Below are positions 1 through 8,452 of a stretch of DNA of 64,000 bases, one piece after another. The notes under the pieces were generated by a model, which made no database searches, was not told where the DNA came from, and worked only from the letters and a program-made list of their open reading frames with translations. How positions within the stretch are numbered: position 1 is the stretch's first letter; each line of letters begins with the position of its first letter. The position numbers were made by a program, and so were the translations under genes. The stretch spans positions 310,001 through 374,000 of the forward strand of contig NZ_VSRN01000001.1 in the NCBI RefSeq assembly GCF_008369915.1, given 5' to 3'. This DNA is from Dyadobacter sp. UC 10 (GTDB lineage Bacteria > Bacteroidota > Bacteroidia > Cytophagales > Spirosomataceae).

Positions 1-154
1 ATTAGCGTTAGTTCGGAAGTGTCAATTTGACAATACTTGATTTAGATGTAACTTAGGCTTTTGAACAGCTTAAATACTGCATCACTTTTTCCAGATATTA
101 TTTGATTTATTGTCGACAAAAGTAGCGCAGCCGGGCAGCCTGCTGTGAGCACAT

Positions 155-182
155 TTGTTCATATTAAGGATACAATTGTTCA
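155..182. promoter_or_regulatory. Direct repeat TTGTTCA x2, 21 bp apart
   Basis: The heptamer TTGTTCA occurs at 155-161 and 176-182, so the copies start two helical turns apart, about 90 bp before the start of the hybrid two-component regulator. AraC-type regulators often bind direct repeats with such spacing, so an autoregulatory site is possible. This is inference from spacing only; nothing else was recognised in the first 269 bases. Confidence 0.2.
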
Positions 183-269
183 AATGGGCCAAAAAAATGC
201 CTGATTCTGGGACAAACTTGCATTTTTGAGATAACTTTCATCCAGCCCCCTACTTAACCCGCATGATCA

Positions 270-3200
270 ATGCGCTTAAAGATGCTGCTCACATTCCGTT
301 TGTTCTGCCTGATTGTTGCCTGTTTTGCAGCGACGATCACGGCACGAGCTCAGCCTGCCGAACCGAAGTTCACTTCCCTGACTTCGACCGACGGATTATC
401 GTCCAACACGGTCACCGCCATCCTGAAAGATCGTTACGGCTTGATGTGGTTCGGGACGGACGACGGCTTGAACCGGTTTGACGGCACGGACGTGATCGTG
501 TACCGGCATGATAAAAAGGATTCGGCGTCGCTCAGGTCCAGTGACATTTCCTGCTTGCACCAGGATCAAAAAGGACGGATCTGGGTCGGGACGATCGAAG
601 GCGGGCTGCATTTGTATGACCGTCGGAAAGATGCATTTGTAAGCATTCCATCCCCGCACAGTGTCATCAGTATGGCTAGTGATGCTTCTGGTAAACTTTG
701 GGTAGGAACAACCGCGGGCCTGATTCAGGTAAACCCGGAAACCTATCAGATCCGAACATTCACCTCGGTAGCCAATATGCCGGATCAGATTTCCAAAGGA
801 ATGGTCCTCAGCATTGCGGTTGACAGTAGGAAAAGTGTTTGGGTGGGAACACGGACTGGTTTGTACAAAATTGACCCGTTGGATAAAAGCGGGGAATACA
901 TTAATTACCTGCAATCATTGCCGGATGAGGCTGGTACGCGACCGGTGAAGTCTATTGTGGAGGACCGGGAAGGGAATATTTGGGCAGGCACATTCAGCGG
1001 CGTTTTCAAGCTGAACCGGAATGGACAGGTCATCAGGCATTTCGAATATGAGCCCGATAACAAGCATTCCCTGAGTACCAATATGGTCTTTGCGGTGACG
1101 TGGGAAAACGCGCACCGGCTCTGGATCTGCACGGACGCGGGCCTGAACATGCTCGACACGCGCACGGGCATCATCACGCGTTACGGCCCCGATGCGCGAA
1201 CCCAGTTCAGCCTGAGCAACAAATCGGTACGGAGTATTTTGTTTGATAATGAAGGCATTTGCTGGCTGGGCACTTACAAGGGCGGCGTGAATAAATATGA
1301 TAAGAATCTCGCCATTTTTGGATTAAAGCGTTCCGATGTGAATGATCCGTATGGTTTGAGCGGCCCGTTTGTCACGGCTTTTGCGGAAACTGAATCGGGT
1401 GAACTGTTTGTGGGCACCGACGGCGGCGGGCTGAATCTGTACAACCGGCAGACTAACCTTTTCAAGAAATTCCCCATTAACCCCAAAAACAAAAACGCTG
1501 CTTCCGGACTCGCCATTTTAACATTGGAACTCACGGCCAGCAATGAACTCTGGATCGGCACATTTCAGGATGGATTATTTCAGTTTAATCCCAAAACAGG
1601 CGATTATACGCAGTTTTTGAGAGGGAAAGACTCCACCAGCCTGAGTAACAACGAGATTTTTTGTCTGGAAAAAGACCAGTCGGGCAAGTTATGGGTGGGC
1701 ACCAATGGCGGCGGCGTGCATTTATACGATCCGGCGACGAAAAGTTTCAAAAGAATGTACGATCCGGGCATTCCGGTTGCGCAGCGGAGCATTCCGTTGA
1801 ATGGCTACATCAGGGACTTATTGCTGGATCGCAATGGAAAGCTCTGGATTGCTTCGCATGGAACGGGGATTGCTGTTTTTGACCCGATAACACAAAAATC
1901 AATGCTGCTTGACAGACAGAGCAGCGACCTGGCCAGCAACATTGTTTTTTCGCTTTTGGAAGATAGCAAAGGGAACATCTGGGCCGGCACATCGGGTGAA
2001 GGATTGGCGCAGTATGATCCTCGCTCGAAGAAATTTATTACTTACGGAGCAAAGGAAGGATTGGCAAGCAATATTGTCAACAAAGGACTGGAAGATGCGC
2101 AGGGGCGGATTTGGGTGAGTACGAACCAGGGAATCAGCTATTTTGATCTGAAAAACAAAAAATTCATTAACTACACTTCCTATAATGGAATCCAGGACCG
2201 AACGTTTGTGCTCGGCTCGGGCATCCGTGCCCGTGATAACACGCTCTTTTTTGGCGGCATTGCGGGCTTCAACTACATTGACACGCGCAGCCTGCCGAAC
2301 AGCAAACGCATTCCGCCGATCATTTTGAAGGATTTGAAAATCGGTAACCGCAGCATTACCCCCGCCGATTCAAATTTTATTGACGCAGACATTGCTGTTG
2401 CCAAAACCATCAGCCTGGATTACAAACAGAATTTTTCAATCGGTTTTGCGGCGCTGGATTATACCAATCCCAGGCAGATGCATTACCGGCACCGGCTGGT
2501 CGGGATGCAATCGGAGTGGAACGAGACGGGGCTTACGAATTTCGCCAGCTATACCAATCTGAGTCCGGGCGAGTATGTTTTTGAAGTGCAGGCCAGCGGT
2601 GACGGCATGAACTGGAGTCGGTCCAAATCGTTGAAGGTAATTGTGAAACCGCCGTTTTACCTGACGATTTATGCCTACATTTTTTACATTCTCACACCAT
2701 TTGCGATTGTATACTGGATGAGACGGCGCGGCATTCAGAAGCTGCAAAGGCAGTTCAAAGAGCAGCAGCAGCGCGCGGAAGTGGAACGTGCTTTGGAGCT
2801 GGACCAGATGAAAATCAAGTTTCTGACCAATTTGAGCCACGAGTTCAGGACACCGATCTCGCTCATTCTGGCTCCTGTCGATAACCTGCTCGTCAAGACC
2901 AAATCTACCGAACTTCATGCGCCCGTGACCGCCATCAAACGGAATGCGAAACGACTGCTGAACCTGGTGGATCAGCTGCTGGATTTCAAAAATATGCAGG
3001 AGCAGGAAGTAAAGCTGGATTTGAAGCGTCGGGACGTTATTTTATTTATCAAAGACACCTGCGAGCAGTTCAGCGATCTTTCCATTCGAAAGGGAATCCA
3101 GTTTAAAGTTGAAAGTGCAATGGATCAGCTGGACATGGATTTTGATGCGGAAAAGCTCGAACGCGTACTATTCAATTTGCTCTCCAATGCATTTAAATTC

Positions 3201-4382
3201 ACTCCAAAAGGCGGCGAAGTGGCTTTACACGTCCAGCCTCAAACGGATACTGACGGAAAACACTGGCTGCAAATCAACATTGCGGATAACGGAATTGGCA
3301 TCGCCGAAGATCAGCATGAAAGGATATTCGACCGGTTTTTCCAAAGCGATACCGGCCTGACGGTGCTGAACCAGGGAAGCGGCATTGGCTTATCGATCGT
3401 AAGGGAATTTGTGCAGCTGCATCAGGGAAGGATCAATGTGGCCAGTCAGCCCGGCGCGGGGAGCATATTTATGGTAGAGCTGCCTATTGCGGATGAATTT
3501 CTTCCGATGGCTGAGCCGCCGGCAACAGTGCCAAAAACGCGTTCGGGTGAAATGGAAAATGGATTCAACAAGCTGGAAAAAGCCAATCCGGAAGATCCTT
3601 CCAATGTGCTGATTATTGAGGATAACGATGAATTCAGGCAATACCTGAAAGAAAGTCTGGCGCCATTTTACCACGTCATCGAAGCCAGCAACGGGAAAGA
3701 AGGCTGGCAAAAAACGCTCAGCCACCACCCGGAACTGATCGTCAGCGACGTGGCGATGCCTGAGATGGATGGCATCGCACTGAGCCAGAAAATCAAGTCG
3801 GACAAGCGCACGAAGCACATTCCGATCATTCTCCTGACCGCCAGCACCGGCGAGCAGCAGCAACTGGAAGGCCTCAGCTCCGGCGCGAATGATTATCTGA
3901 CCAAACCATTCAACTTTGATATTCTGAATGCCAAGATCAACAATTTGATTCTGCTGAACCGGCTGCTGAAAGGTGTTTATTCCCGCCATATCCAGGTTTC
4001 GGGCAATGCGCCGCAAATGGAATCGAGCCAGGAAAAATTGTTGAAAGATATGTTGTCTTACATTGAAGAAAACCTGCACACTTCGCAGCTGAGCGTCGAA
4101 AATCTGAGCAAGCACGTGGGCATGAGCCGGGGAACGTTATACAGCAAAGTCCTGGAAATGAGCGGGCAGACGCCGATTGAATTCATACGCTCCATTAAAC
4201 TGGAAAAAGCTGCATTACTGCTTGAAAACAGTGATCTGAGCATTTCCCAAATCTCCTACATGACTGGTTTTACGGCTCCCAATTATTTTGCAAAGTCATT
4301 TAAAGCCAAGTTTAATATGCTGCCAACGGAGTATAAGCTCACGAAGCGGAGGTATCCTGACCGGATGATATTGGAGCGGTAA
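270..4382 (+). CDS. Hybrid two-component system sensor/regulator (HTCS)
   Basis: This single protein of 1370 residues senses a periplasmic ligand and controls transcription. A signal peptide (about 1-28, ending ARA) is followed by two-component-type beta-propeller repeats to about residue 690, seen as recurring LWVGT/IWAGT motifs. A Y_Y_Y domain (about 726-785) and one membrane segment (about 796-817) come next. In the cytoplasm there are HisKA with phospho-acceptor H857 in SHEFRTP, an HATPase with N-box NLLSNAFKFTP and G-box DNGIGI, a receiver domain with phospho-acceptor D1160 in SDVAMPEMDG, and a C-terminal AraC-type helix-turn-helix (about 1265-1368). All catalytic residues are present. 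In Bacteroidota such proteins usually sit beside a polysaccharide-utilisation locus. No SusC/SusD pair is present here, so its target is unknown; the adjacent EPS locus is one possibility. The ATG at 270 gives the signal peptide directly. Confidence 0.95.
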   Translation: MRLKMLLTFRLFCLIVACFAATITARAQPAEPKFTSLTSTDGLSSNTVTAILKDRYGLMWFGTDDGLNRFDGTDVIVYRHDKKDSASLRSSDISCLHQDQKGRIWVGTIEGGLHLYDRRKDAFVSIPSPHSVISMASDASGKLWVGTTAGLIQVNPETYQIRTFTSVANMPDQISKGMVLSIAVDSRKSVWVGTRTGLYKIDPLDKSGEYINYLQSLPDEAGTRPVKSIVEDREGNIWAGTFSGVFKLNRNGQVIRHFEYEPDNKHSLSTNMVFAVTWENAHRLWICTDAGLNMLDTRTGIITRYGPDARTQFSLSNKSVRSILFDNEGICWLGTYKGGVNKYDKNLAIFGLKRSDVNDPYGLSGPFVTAFAETESGELFVGTDGGGLNLYNRQTNLFKKFPINPKNKNAASGLAILTLELTASNELWIGTFQDGLFQFNPKTGDYTQFLRGKDSTSLSNNEIFCLEKDQSGKLWVGTNGGGVHLYDPATKSFKRMYDPGIPVAQRSIPLNGYIRDLLLDRNGKLWIASHGTGIAVFDPITQKSMLLDRQSSDLASNIVFSLLEDSKGNIWAGTSGEGLAQYDPRSKKFITYGAKEGLASNIVNKGLEDAQGRIWVSTNQGISYFDLKNKKFINYTSYNGIQDRTFVLGSGIRARDNTLFFGGIAGFNYIDTRSLPNSKRIPPIILKDLKIGNRSITPADSNFIDADIAVAKTISLDYKQNFSIGFAALDYTNPRQMHYRHRLVGMQSEWNETGLTNFASYTNLSPGEYVFEVQASGDGMNWSRSKSLKVIVKPPFYLTIYAYIFYILTPFAIVYWMRRRGIQKLQRQFKEQQQRAEVERALELDQMKIKFLTNLSHEFRTPISLILAPVDNLLVKTKSTELHAPVTAIKRNAKRLLNLVDQLLDFKNMQEQEVKLDLKRRDVILFIKDTCEQFSDLSIRKGIQFKVESAMDQLDMDFDAEKLERVLFNLLSNAFKFTPKGGEVALHVQPQTDTDGKHWLQINIADNGIGIAEDQHERIFDRFFQSDTGLTVLNQGSGIGLSIVREFVQLHQGRINVASQPGAGSIFMVELPIADEFLPMAEPPATVPKTRSGEMENGFNKLEKANPEDPSNVLIIEDNDEFRQYLKESLAPFYHVIEASNGKEGWQKTLSHHPELIVSDVAMPEMDGIALSQKIKSDKRTKHIPIILLTASTGEQQQLEGLSSGANDYLTKPFNFDILNAKINNLILLNRLLKGVYSRHIQVSGNAPQMESSQEKLLKDMLSYIEENLHTSQLSVENLSKHVGMSRGTLYSKVLEMSGQTPIEFIRSIKLEKAALLLENSDLSISQISYMTGFTAPNYFAKSFKAKFNMLPTEYKLTKRRYPDRMILER

Positions 4383-4470
4383 CTAATGCCATCCGTCCAC
4401 CTATCCCCGCCCTTTGTTGGACAAATACCCTTTTCTGCACCCAAACCTTTGTCGAAAAGAGAAAGGTCAA

Positions 4471-4641
4471 ATGGTCAGTATATTTAAAAAAGCGGCATCC
4501 GGGTTATTGGAGCGAATGCTGAGCAGTGTCACTGTGACGTCCATCCAACGATGGCATCCGAGCACACTTTACGAAGTGAAGCTGCACATTCCGCACATTA
4601 ATATGGAAAGCTGGGATTCTATCAGGCCGTCCGGATCTTAG
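4471..4641 (+). pseudogene. Truncated 5' remnant, siderophore-interacting-protein-like
   Basis: A 56-codon reading frame starts at an ATG preceded by GAAAGG and stops after SWDSIRPSGS. Its pattern (WHPSTLYEVKLHIP, then NMESW) resembles, from memory, the N-terminus of Bacteroidota siderophore-interacting/FAD-binding proteins, which are about 230 residues long. If so, only the first quarter survives and the rest is gone. The fragment lies exactly between the regulator and the AT-rich EPS locus, so it may mark an insertion or deletion breakpoint. It could instead be a chance small ORF; no continuation was found in the three frames downstream. Confidence 0.4.
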
Positions 4642-4702
4642 TCCCGGCGGCAATATTCTACAAATCTTCGCTAAAACATAGAACTAATTTTATAAACAAG
4701 TG

Positions 4703-4732
4703 TTTGCTTGTCGAACTATTCTTTTATCTTCG
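4703..4732 (+). promoter_or_regulatory. Bacteroidota-type promoter for the beta-helix gene
   Basis: TTTG (4703-4706), 18 bases, then TATCTTCG (4725-4732) closely follows the Bacteroidota sigma-ABfr consensus TTTG/TAnnTTTG with one mismatch. Transcription would start near 4739, about 40 bases before the ATG at 4779. This argues against the in-frame TTG at 4704, which lies inside the -33 element. Confidence 0.5.
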
Positions 4733-4778
4733 AATACATTCTTGTATTCATATAATATTAATTCGACTTCAAGCATCT

Positions 4779-7700
4779 ATGAAACCACAAAGTACCTCAA
4801 AAAAATTACGTTTCGGGGTTAGTAAAAAGGTCATTACAAGTGTTTATGTGGCTCTACATATCATCATAATGACGTTCGTTCAACCCGCACTAGCAAGTCC
4901 TAAAATTGATCCTATCAGGTTCTCCTTATCTACCAGAGCCAGTCAGGTTGGGATTGGAGACGAATTTGAAATTCAAATTAAAGCGCAGTATTTATCAATA
5001 CCCACCGGCACAGCATTTGTATTCGAGGGTACTAATTCATTTAGAATTAAGCTTTTGATGCCCGACGGATTTGAGCAGACTGGTGGTTCATACAGAGATT
5101 TTCTTAACGGGGAATTGACAGCGAGTAATCCAACAATCACCTATTTAGTCAAGGGAAGATTTACGAGATCCAGTAATGACAGGTCTTTTCGGCTGCTTAG
5201 AGGCCACAAGAAAGCCAGTGAGGAAAGCAAGCTTATTCAGGTGGCTACTTTGAGCTTTCTGGTGAACGAAGGGCAGGGCCAGGGTCAAGAGGAAGAAATT
5301 CAAATCATTAGTGAAGAGGTAGAAAGTACTGCCAGGTTGATGGCCGACTCTTTGAACAGCGTCATGTACATGAGCATAGCCGATCTGAGGAGCGGGAAAG
5401 CAGGGAATTGCCAAGTGGTATATTGCATCGATAATAATAAGGCAGGTATTTTCCGATACAGAGCCAGTAGTACGGCTGCCGACGACTCAGCAATGGTCAT
5501 CGTGGCAGGCAACAGAAGATATTTTAGGGATTACGAATATATCCGGCCAGAATATTTTGGAGCAAAAGGAGATGGAGTAACGGATGATGCGGCTGCAATA
5601 AACCGTGCAATTGCGTATACGAAAAAAGGTGATGTAAAATTCAAATCGGGTACGTATGTGATTGGATCGCCTATAATTCTCTCAAGAGGAACTAGGTTGC
5701 TAGGCGAAGGTGCAGAGGACACTAGTCCGGGGCGAGGTACAGAAATCCTGTTAGCAAATAACGCAAACTGCTCAATGCTTCAGACCCAACTTGCAGCTGG
5801 AACAGGAGTAGCGACGCATTACATGGCCATTGAAAACATTGTGTTTGATGGGAATGCGGGTAGTCAATCTGATGCGAATATCGGGATAAATTTCAAAGGT
5901 GCTTACGTTACGTCCTATCTAAAGAACGTGATGATTGTAAACAACCGCGGGACAGCACTTAGCCTCTCAAACGGATTAGACGTCGAGCTCCACCATATTT
6001 GGGTCGTTAATTCATTAATCACAGATGCCAGCCGGTATGCCGTTGAAATTAACAGAGATGGTGTCGACAACCAAGACGGGTTGGTCCATTTTACACATAT
6101 GTACATTGAAAATACCAAAAACAAAGCTTCCGGAGATCCCCGAAACGTTGTGAATGACAGAGGTAACGGACTTCTTGTAAGAAAGACTGCCACCTTTTTT
6201 ATGACGGACGTGCATTTTGAGGGGATGAATACATGTATCAATCTAGATGATAATCATGTCGTAAATATTGGCAAAATATCTACGGCTCATTGCGGAGTAC
6301 CTAGTGAGACAGACAATGCAATGATCAGATTGCCGAGTGCCAGCCCATCAGTGACAATTGAATCAACGGAAAGCTACAATACCAATTACAGCTTCATATT
6401 GAAGAAAGTCAATGGGTTTACCAGCAATGAAATTCCAGATGTGCCATTTTACCCTTATTCTCATGGAATTCGTTTCAACGACGATTTATCAAGAGCGCCT
6501 TATTTGCTGCCGAGAACTACCGTAGCAAACACATTGACGATTGGAAGGGTTGGAACAACTAGCCCTCAGCAATTGCGAATCAACAACGACCTTCAGGGAT
6601 CCTCAAGCGGTTTCTTTAAAAGTAATGGCCGGTTCCTTGATTTTGGAACAAACTTTGGCAATCCCAGCGATCGAACTGTCCTGCGTTTGGATGTACCGGG
6701 AACGGGGACGGCAAGGTCAACCTTTTTTTCAAAGGTTAGTTTTAGTGACCGTGTTATCCTTGGAGAAGCTACTGGCCCAATGGACGAATTTAATTCATTT
6801 GCAATTGTTTCCGGGATTACCGGGCTAGGTAAAGGGCCTGCGTATCAAAGAAAACTAAACGGTGTAGCTGGTTTAAATTACCTTTCATCAGTGAGGACTA
6901 CATATACAAACCCGGATTCCAGCGCATCCTACATTGGCGAGTTCCTGTTTAACAGGGCAACGAAGAAATATTGGGTGAGTATTTCCTCAGGAAGTGGCGC
7001 TGCGGACTGGCAATTAATGAGCCATGGACCAGGCATTGTAAACTACGGCACATTTGATAAACAAATACGAGTTAAGAACGACACAACTGCCGCTTCTACC
7101 GGTGCATTTTTCAAAAGTAATGGCCGTTACATTGATATCGGTTCAAATTATGCGAATTCTGGAAGCGATAAGGTTGTACTAAGATTAGATGTACCCAATT
7201 CAACTACGACACAGGCCTTTTTATACGGAAAAGTAAACCTCAATGCTCCTTTGGTACTTGGCGAAAAGAGTGGGCCAATGGATGCAGATAAATCAATTGG
7301 CATTGTTTCGGGAATTTCCGGAACCGGCAAAGGCCCGGCGTATCAGCGAAAGGCCAATTCAATAGCTGGGACAAGTTTTTTTACGACAGTCAGAAGTGGC
7401 ACTGCGAATCCGGACTCAGGTGCAACTTATCTCGGCGAGTTCTACTTTAACAAAACGACTAAAAAATATTTGGTAAGTACCTCAGTCGGGCTGGGTGCAA
7501 ATGACTGGCAGCAAATGAATAATGGTGCGGGAGTTGCATCATACGGCACGTTTGACAAAGTGATCCGCATTAAAAATGATACAACAGCTAATTCGACAAG
7601 CGCCTTTATAAAAAGCACAGGCAGGTATATTGATATCGGGTCAAACCATGCCAATTCGGGCACTGACAAGGTTGTATTAAGATTGGATGTTCCAAACTCA

Positions 7701-8282
7701 ACTACCACACAAGCAACCGTCTACGGAAAAGTAGTTCTTAATTCACCAATTACATTAGGTGAAAAGGTCGGCCCGATGGATGCCGATAGATCCTTGGCAG
7801 TAGTTTCAGGAATCGGGAACCTGGGCAAAGGCCCTGCTTACCAGAGAGTTGCAAACAGCACATCAGGAACTAACTTTATAACGACTGTGCGAACCTCTGC
7901 CAGTGATCCGGGATCTAGCGCATCTTACCTCGGCGAATTTTACTTTAACACCACCACAAAGAAATATTTCGTCAGTGTATCGGTTGGAACCGGAGTTACT
8001 GATTGGCAATTGATGAACCATACTTCGGTGACACCCATTAAGAAAAGCGCAACCCTTAATTTCCCCAGCGTTGCACCTGGTGCCAGCGCTGATTTAACCA
8101 TCTCTGCAGGTGGGGCGGCAATAAACGATTTCGTAACACTTGGGCCGCCAAGCTTACCTGTGGGCTACGCATATACTGCCTGGGTTTCGCAAACGAATGT
8201 TGTCACAGTTCGTCTGACAAACAACACCACAGCGGCTATTGACCCTGGATCAGCCAACTATCGAATCATGGTGACTAAGTAG
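4779..8282 (+). CDS. Secreted tailspike-like beta-helix protein with tandem repeats
   Basis: A predicted secreted protein of 1167 residues. The start at 4779 gives a signal peptide with a long basic n-region (KKLRFGVSKK) and cleavage after PALA, about residue 38. Residues about 40-180 form an unrecognised domain. From about 255 (YFGAKGDGVTDDAAAINRAI) to about 590 there is a Pectate_lyase_3-type right-handed beta-helix, as in phage tailspikes and polysaccharide lyases. Three tandem repeats of 164-166 residues follow (about 600-1092). The last ~75 residues (FPSVAPGASADLTI to PGSANYRIMV) resemble, from memory, a C-terminal domain common in phage tail fibres. The gene has its own promoter and a strong terminator, so it is a monocistronic unit at the head of the EPS locus. 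A role in binding or cutting the polysaccharide is inferred; catalytic residues cannot be assigned. Confidence 0.8.
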   Translation: MKPQSTSKKLRFGVSKKVITSVYVALHIIIMTFVQPALASPKIDPIRFSLSTRASQVGIGDEFEIQIKAQYLSIPTGTAFVFEGTNSFRIKLLMPDGFEQTGGSYRDFLNGELTASNPTITYLVKGRFTRSSNDRSFRLLRGHKKASEESKLIQVATLSFLVNEGQGQGQEEEIQIISEEVESTARLMADSLNSVMYMSIADLRSGKAGNCQVVYCIDNNKAGIFRYRASSTAADDSAMVIVAGNRRYFRDYEYIRPEYFGAKGDGVTDDAAAINRAIAYTKKGDVKFKSGTYVIGSPIILSRGTRLLGEGAEDTSPGRGTEILLANNANCSMLQTQLAAGTGVATHYMAIENIVFDGNAGSQSDANIGINFKGAYVTSYLKNVMIVNNRGTALSLSNGLDVELHHIWVVNSLITDASRYAVEINRDGVDNQDGLVHFTHMYIENTKNKASGDPRNVVNDRGNGLLVRKTATFFMTDVHFEGMNTCINLDDNHVVNIGKISTAHCGVPSETDNAMIRLPSASPSVTIESTESYNTNYSFILKKVNGFTSNEIPDVPFYPYSHGIRFNDDLSRAPYLLPRTTVANTLTIGRVGTTSPQQLRINNDLQGSSSGFFKSNGRFLDFGTNFGNPSDRTVLRLDVPGTGTARSTFFSKVSFSDRVILGEATGPMDEFNSFAIVSGITGLGKGPAYQRKLNGVAGLNYLSSVRTTYTNPDSSASYIGEFLFNRATKKYWVSISSGSGAADWQLMSHGPGIVNYGTFDKQIRVKNDTTAASTGAFFKSNGRYIDIGSNYANSGSDKVVLRLDVPNSTTTQAFLYGKVNLNAPLVLGEKSGPMDADKSIGIVSGISGTGKGPAYQRKANSIAGTSFFTTVRSGTANPDSGATYLGEFYFNKTTKKYLVSTSVGLGANDWQQMNNGAGVASYGTFDKVIRIKNDTTANSTSAFIKSTGRYIDIGSNHANSGTDKVVLRLDVPNSTTTQATVYGKVVLNSPITLGEKVGPMDADRSLAVVSGIGNLGKGPAYQRVANSTSGTNFITTVRTSASDPGSSASYLGEFYFNTTTKKYFVSVSVGTGVTDWQLMNHTSVTPIKKSATLNFPSVAPGASADLTISAGGAAINDFVTLGPPSLPVGYAYTAWVSQTNVVTVRLTNNTTAAIDPGSANYRIMVTK
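6576..8040 (+). repeat. Three tandem 492-498 bp coding repeats
   Basis: Repeat units start at 6576, 7068 and 7566 inside the tailspike-like gene. Each begins R-(I/V)-x-ND, continues F-(F/I)-K-S-x-GR-(F/Y)-(L/I)-D, contains VLRLDVP, GPMD and GKGPAYQR, and ends with a GEF-F-KKY-VS...DWQ block. Units 2 and 3 are clearly closer to each other than to unit 1 (shared VLRLDVPNSTTTQA), which suggests a later duplication. Such repeats can change copy number by recombination. Confidence 0.9.
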
Positions 8283-8309
8283 ATATCAGGAGCAAAGAAG
8301 ACAAACAGC

Positions 8310-8351
8310 GTGCCGGTTTTGCACTTTTTAGGCAAAAACCGGCACTTTTTT
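8310..8351 (+). terminator. Intrinsic terminator after the tailspike-like gene
   Basis: An 11-bp stem GTGCCGGTTTT / AAAACCGGCAC, arms within 8310-8320 and 8335-8345, is followed directly by six T residues. It separates the beta-helix gene from the wzi transcript. Confidence 0.85.
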
Positions 8352-8393
8352 GTCCCAGTATATAATATTGCCAAGGCGCTGTTGTCAGATTAA

Positions 8394-8425
8394 TTTGGCC
8401 AGTATATTGTCAGTTAGTATATTTG
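8394..8425 (+). promoter_or_regulatory. Consensus Bacteroidota promoter for wzi-cpsB
   Basis: TTTG (8394-8397), 20 bases, then TATATTTG (8418-8425) is a perfect match to TTTG/TAnnTTTG. Transcription should begin near 8432, which decides the wzi start: the in-frame TTG at 8423 lies in the -7 box, so the ATG at 8453 is used. Confidence 0.75.
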
Positions 8426-8452
8426 CTTTCGATTTACTCACGTGGCTTCTTG

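Noticed and set aside
3390..4115. 241-codon minus-strand frame inside the hybrid regulator
   Set aside because: Antisense shadow of the receiver and HTH-coding region; codon pattern follows the plus strand.
4414..4470. Upstream extension of the siderophore-interacting-like remnant
   Set aside because: The first 19 codons lack similarity to the family start; the ATG at 4471 has a better upstream GAAAGG.
6576..8040. Insertion sequence or mobile-element repeats
   Set aside because: The repeats are in frame within one coding sequence and encode protein repeats, with no transposase or terminal inverted repeats.
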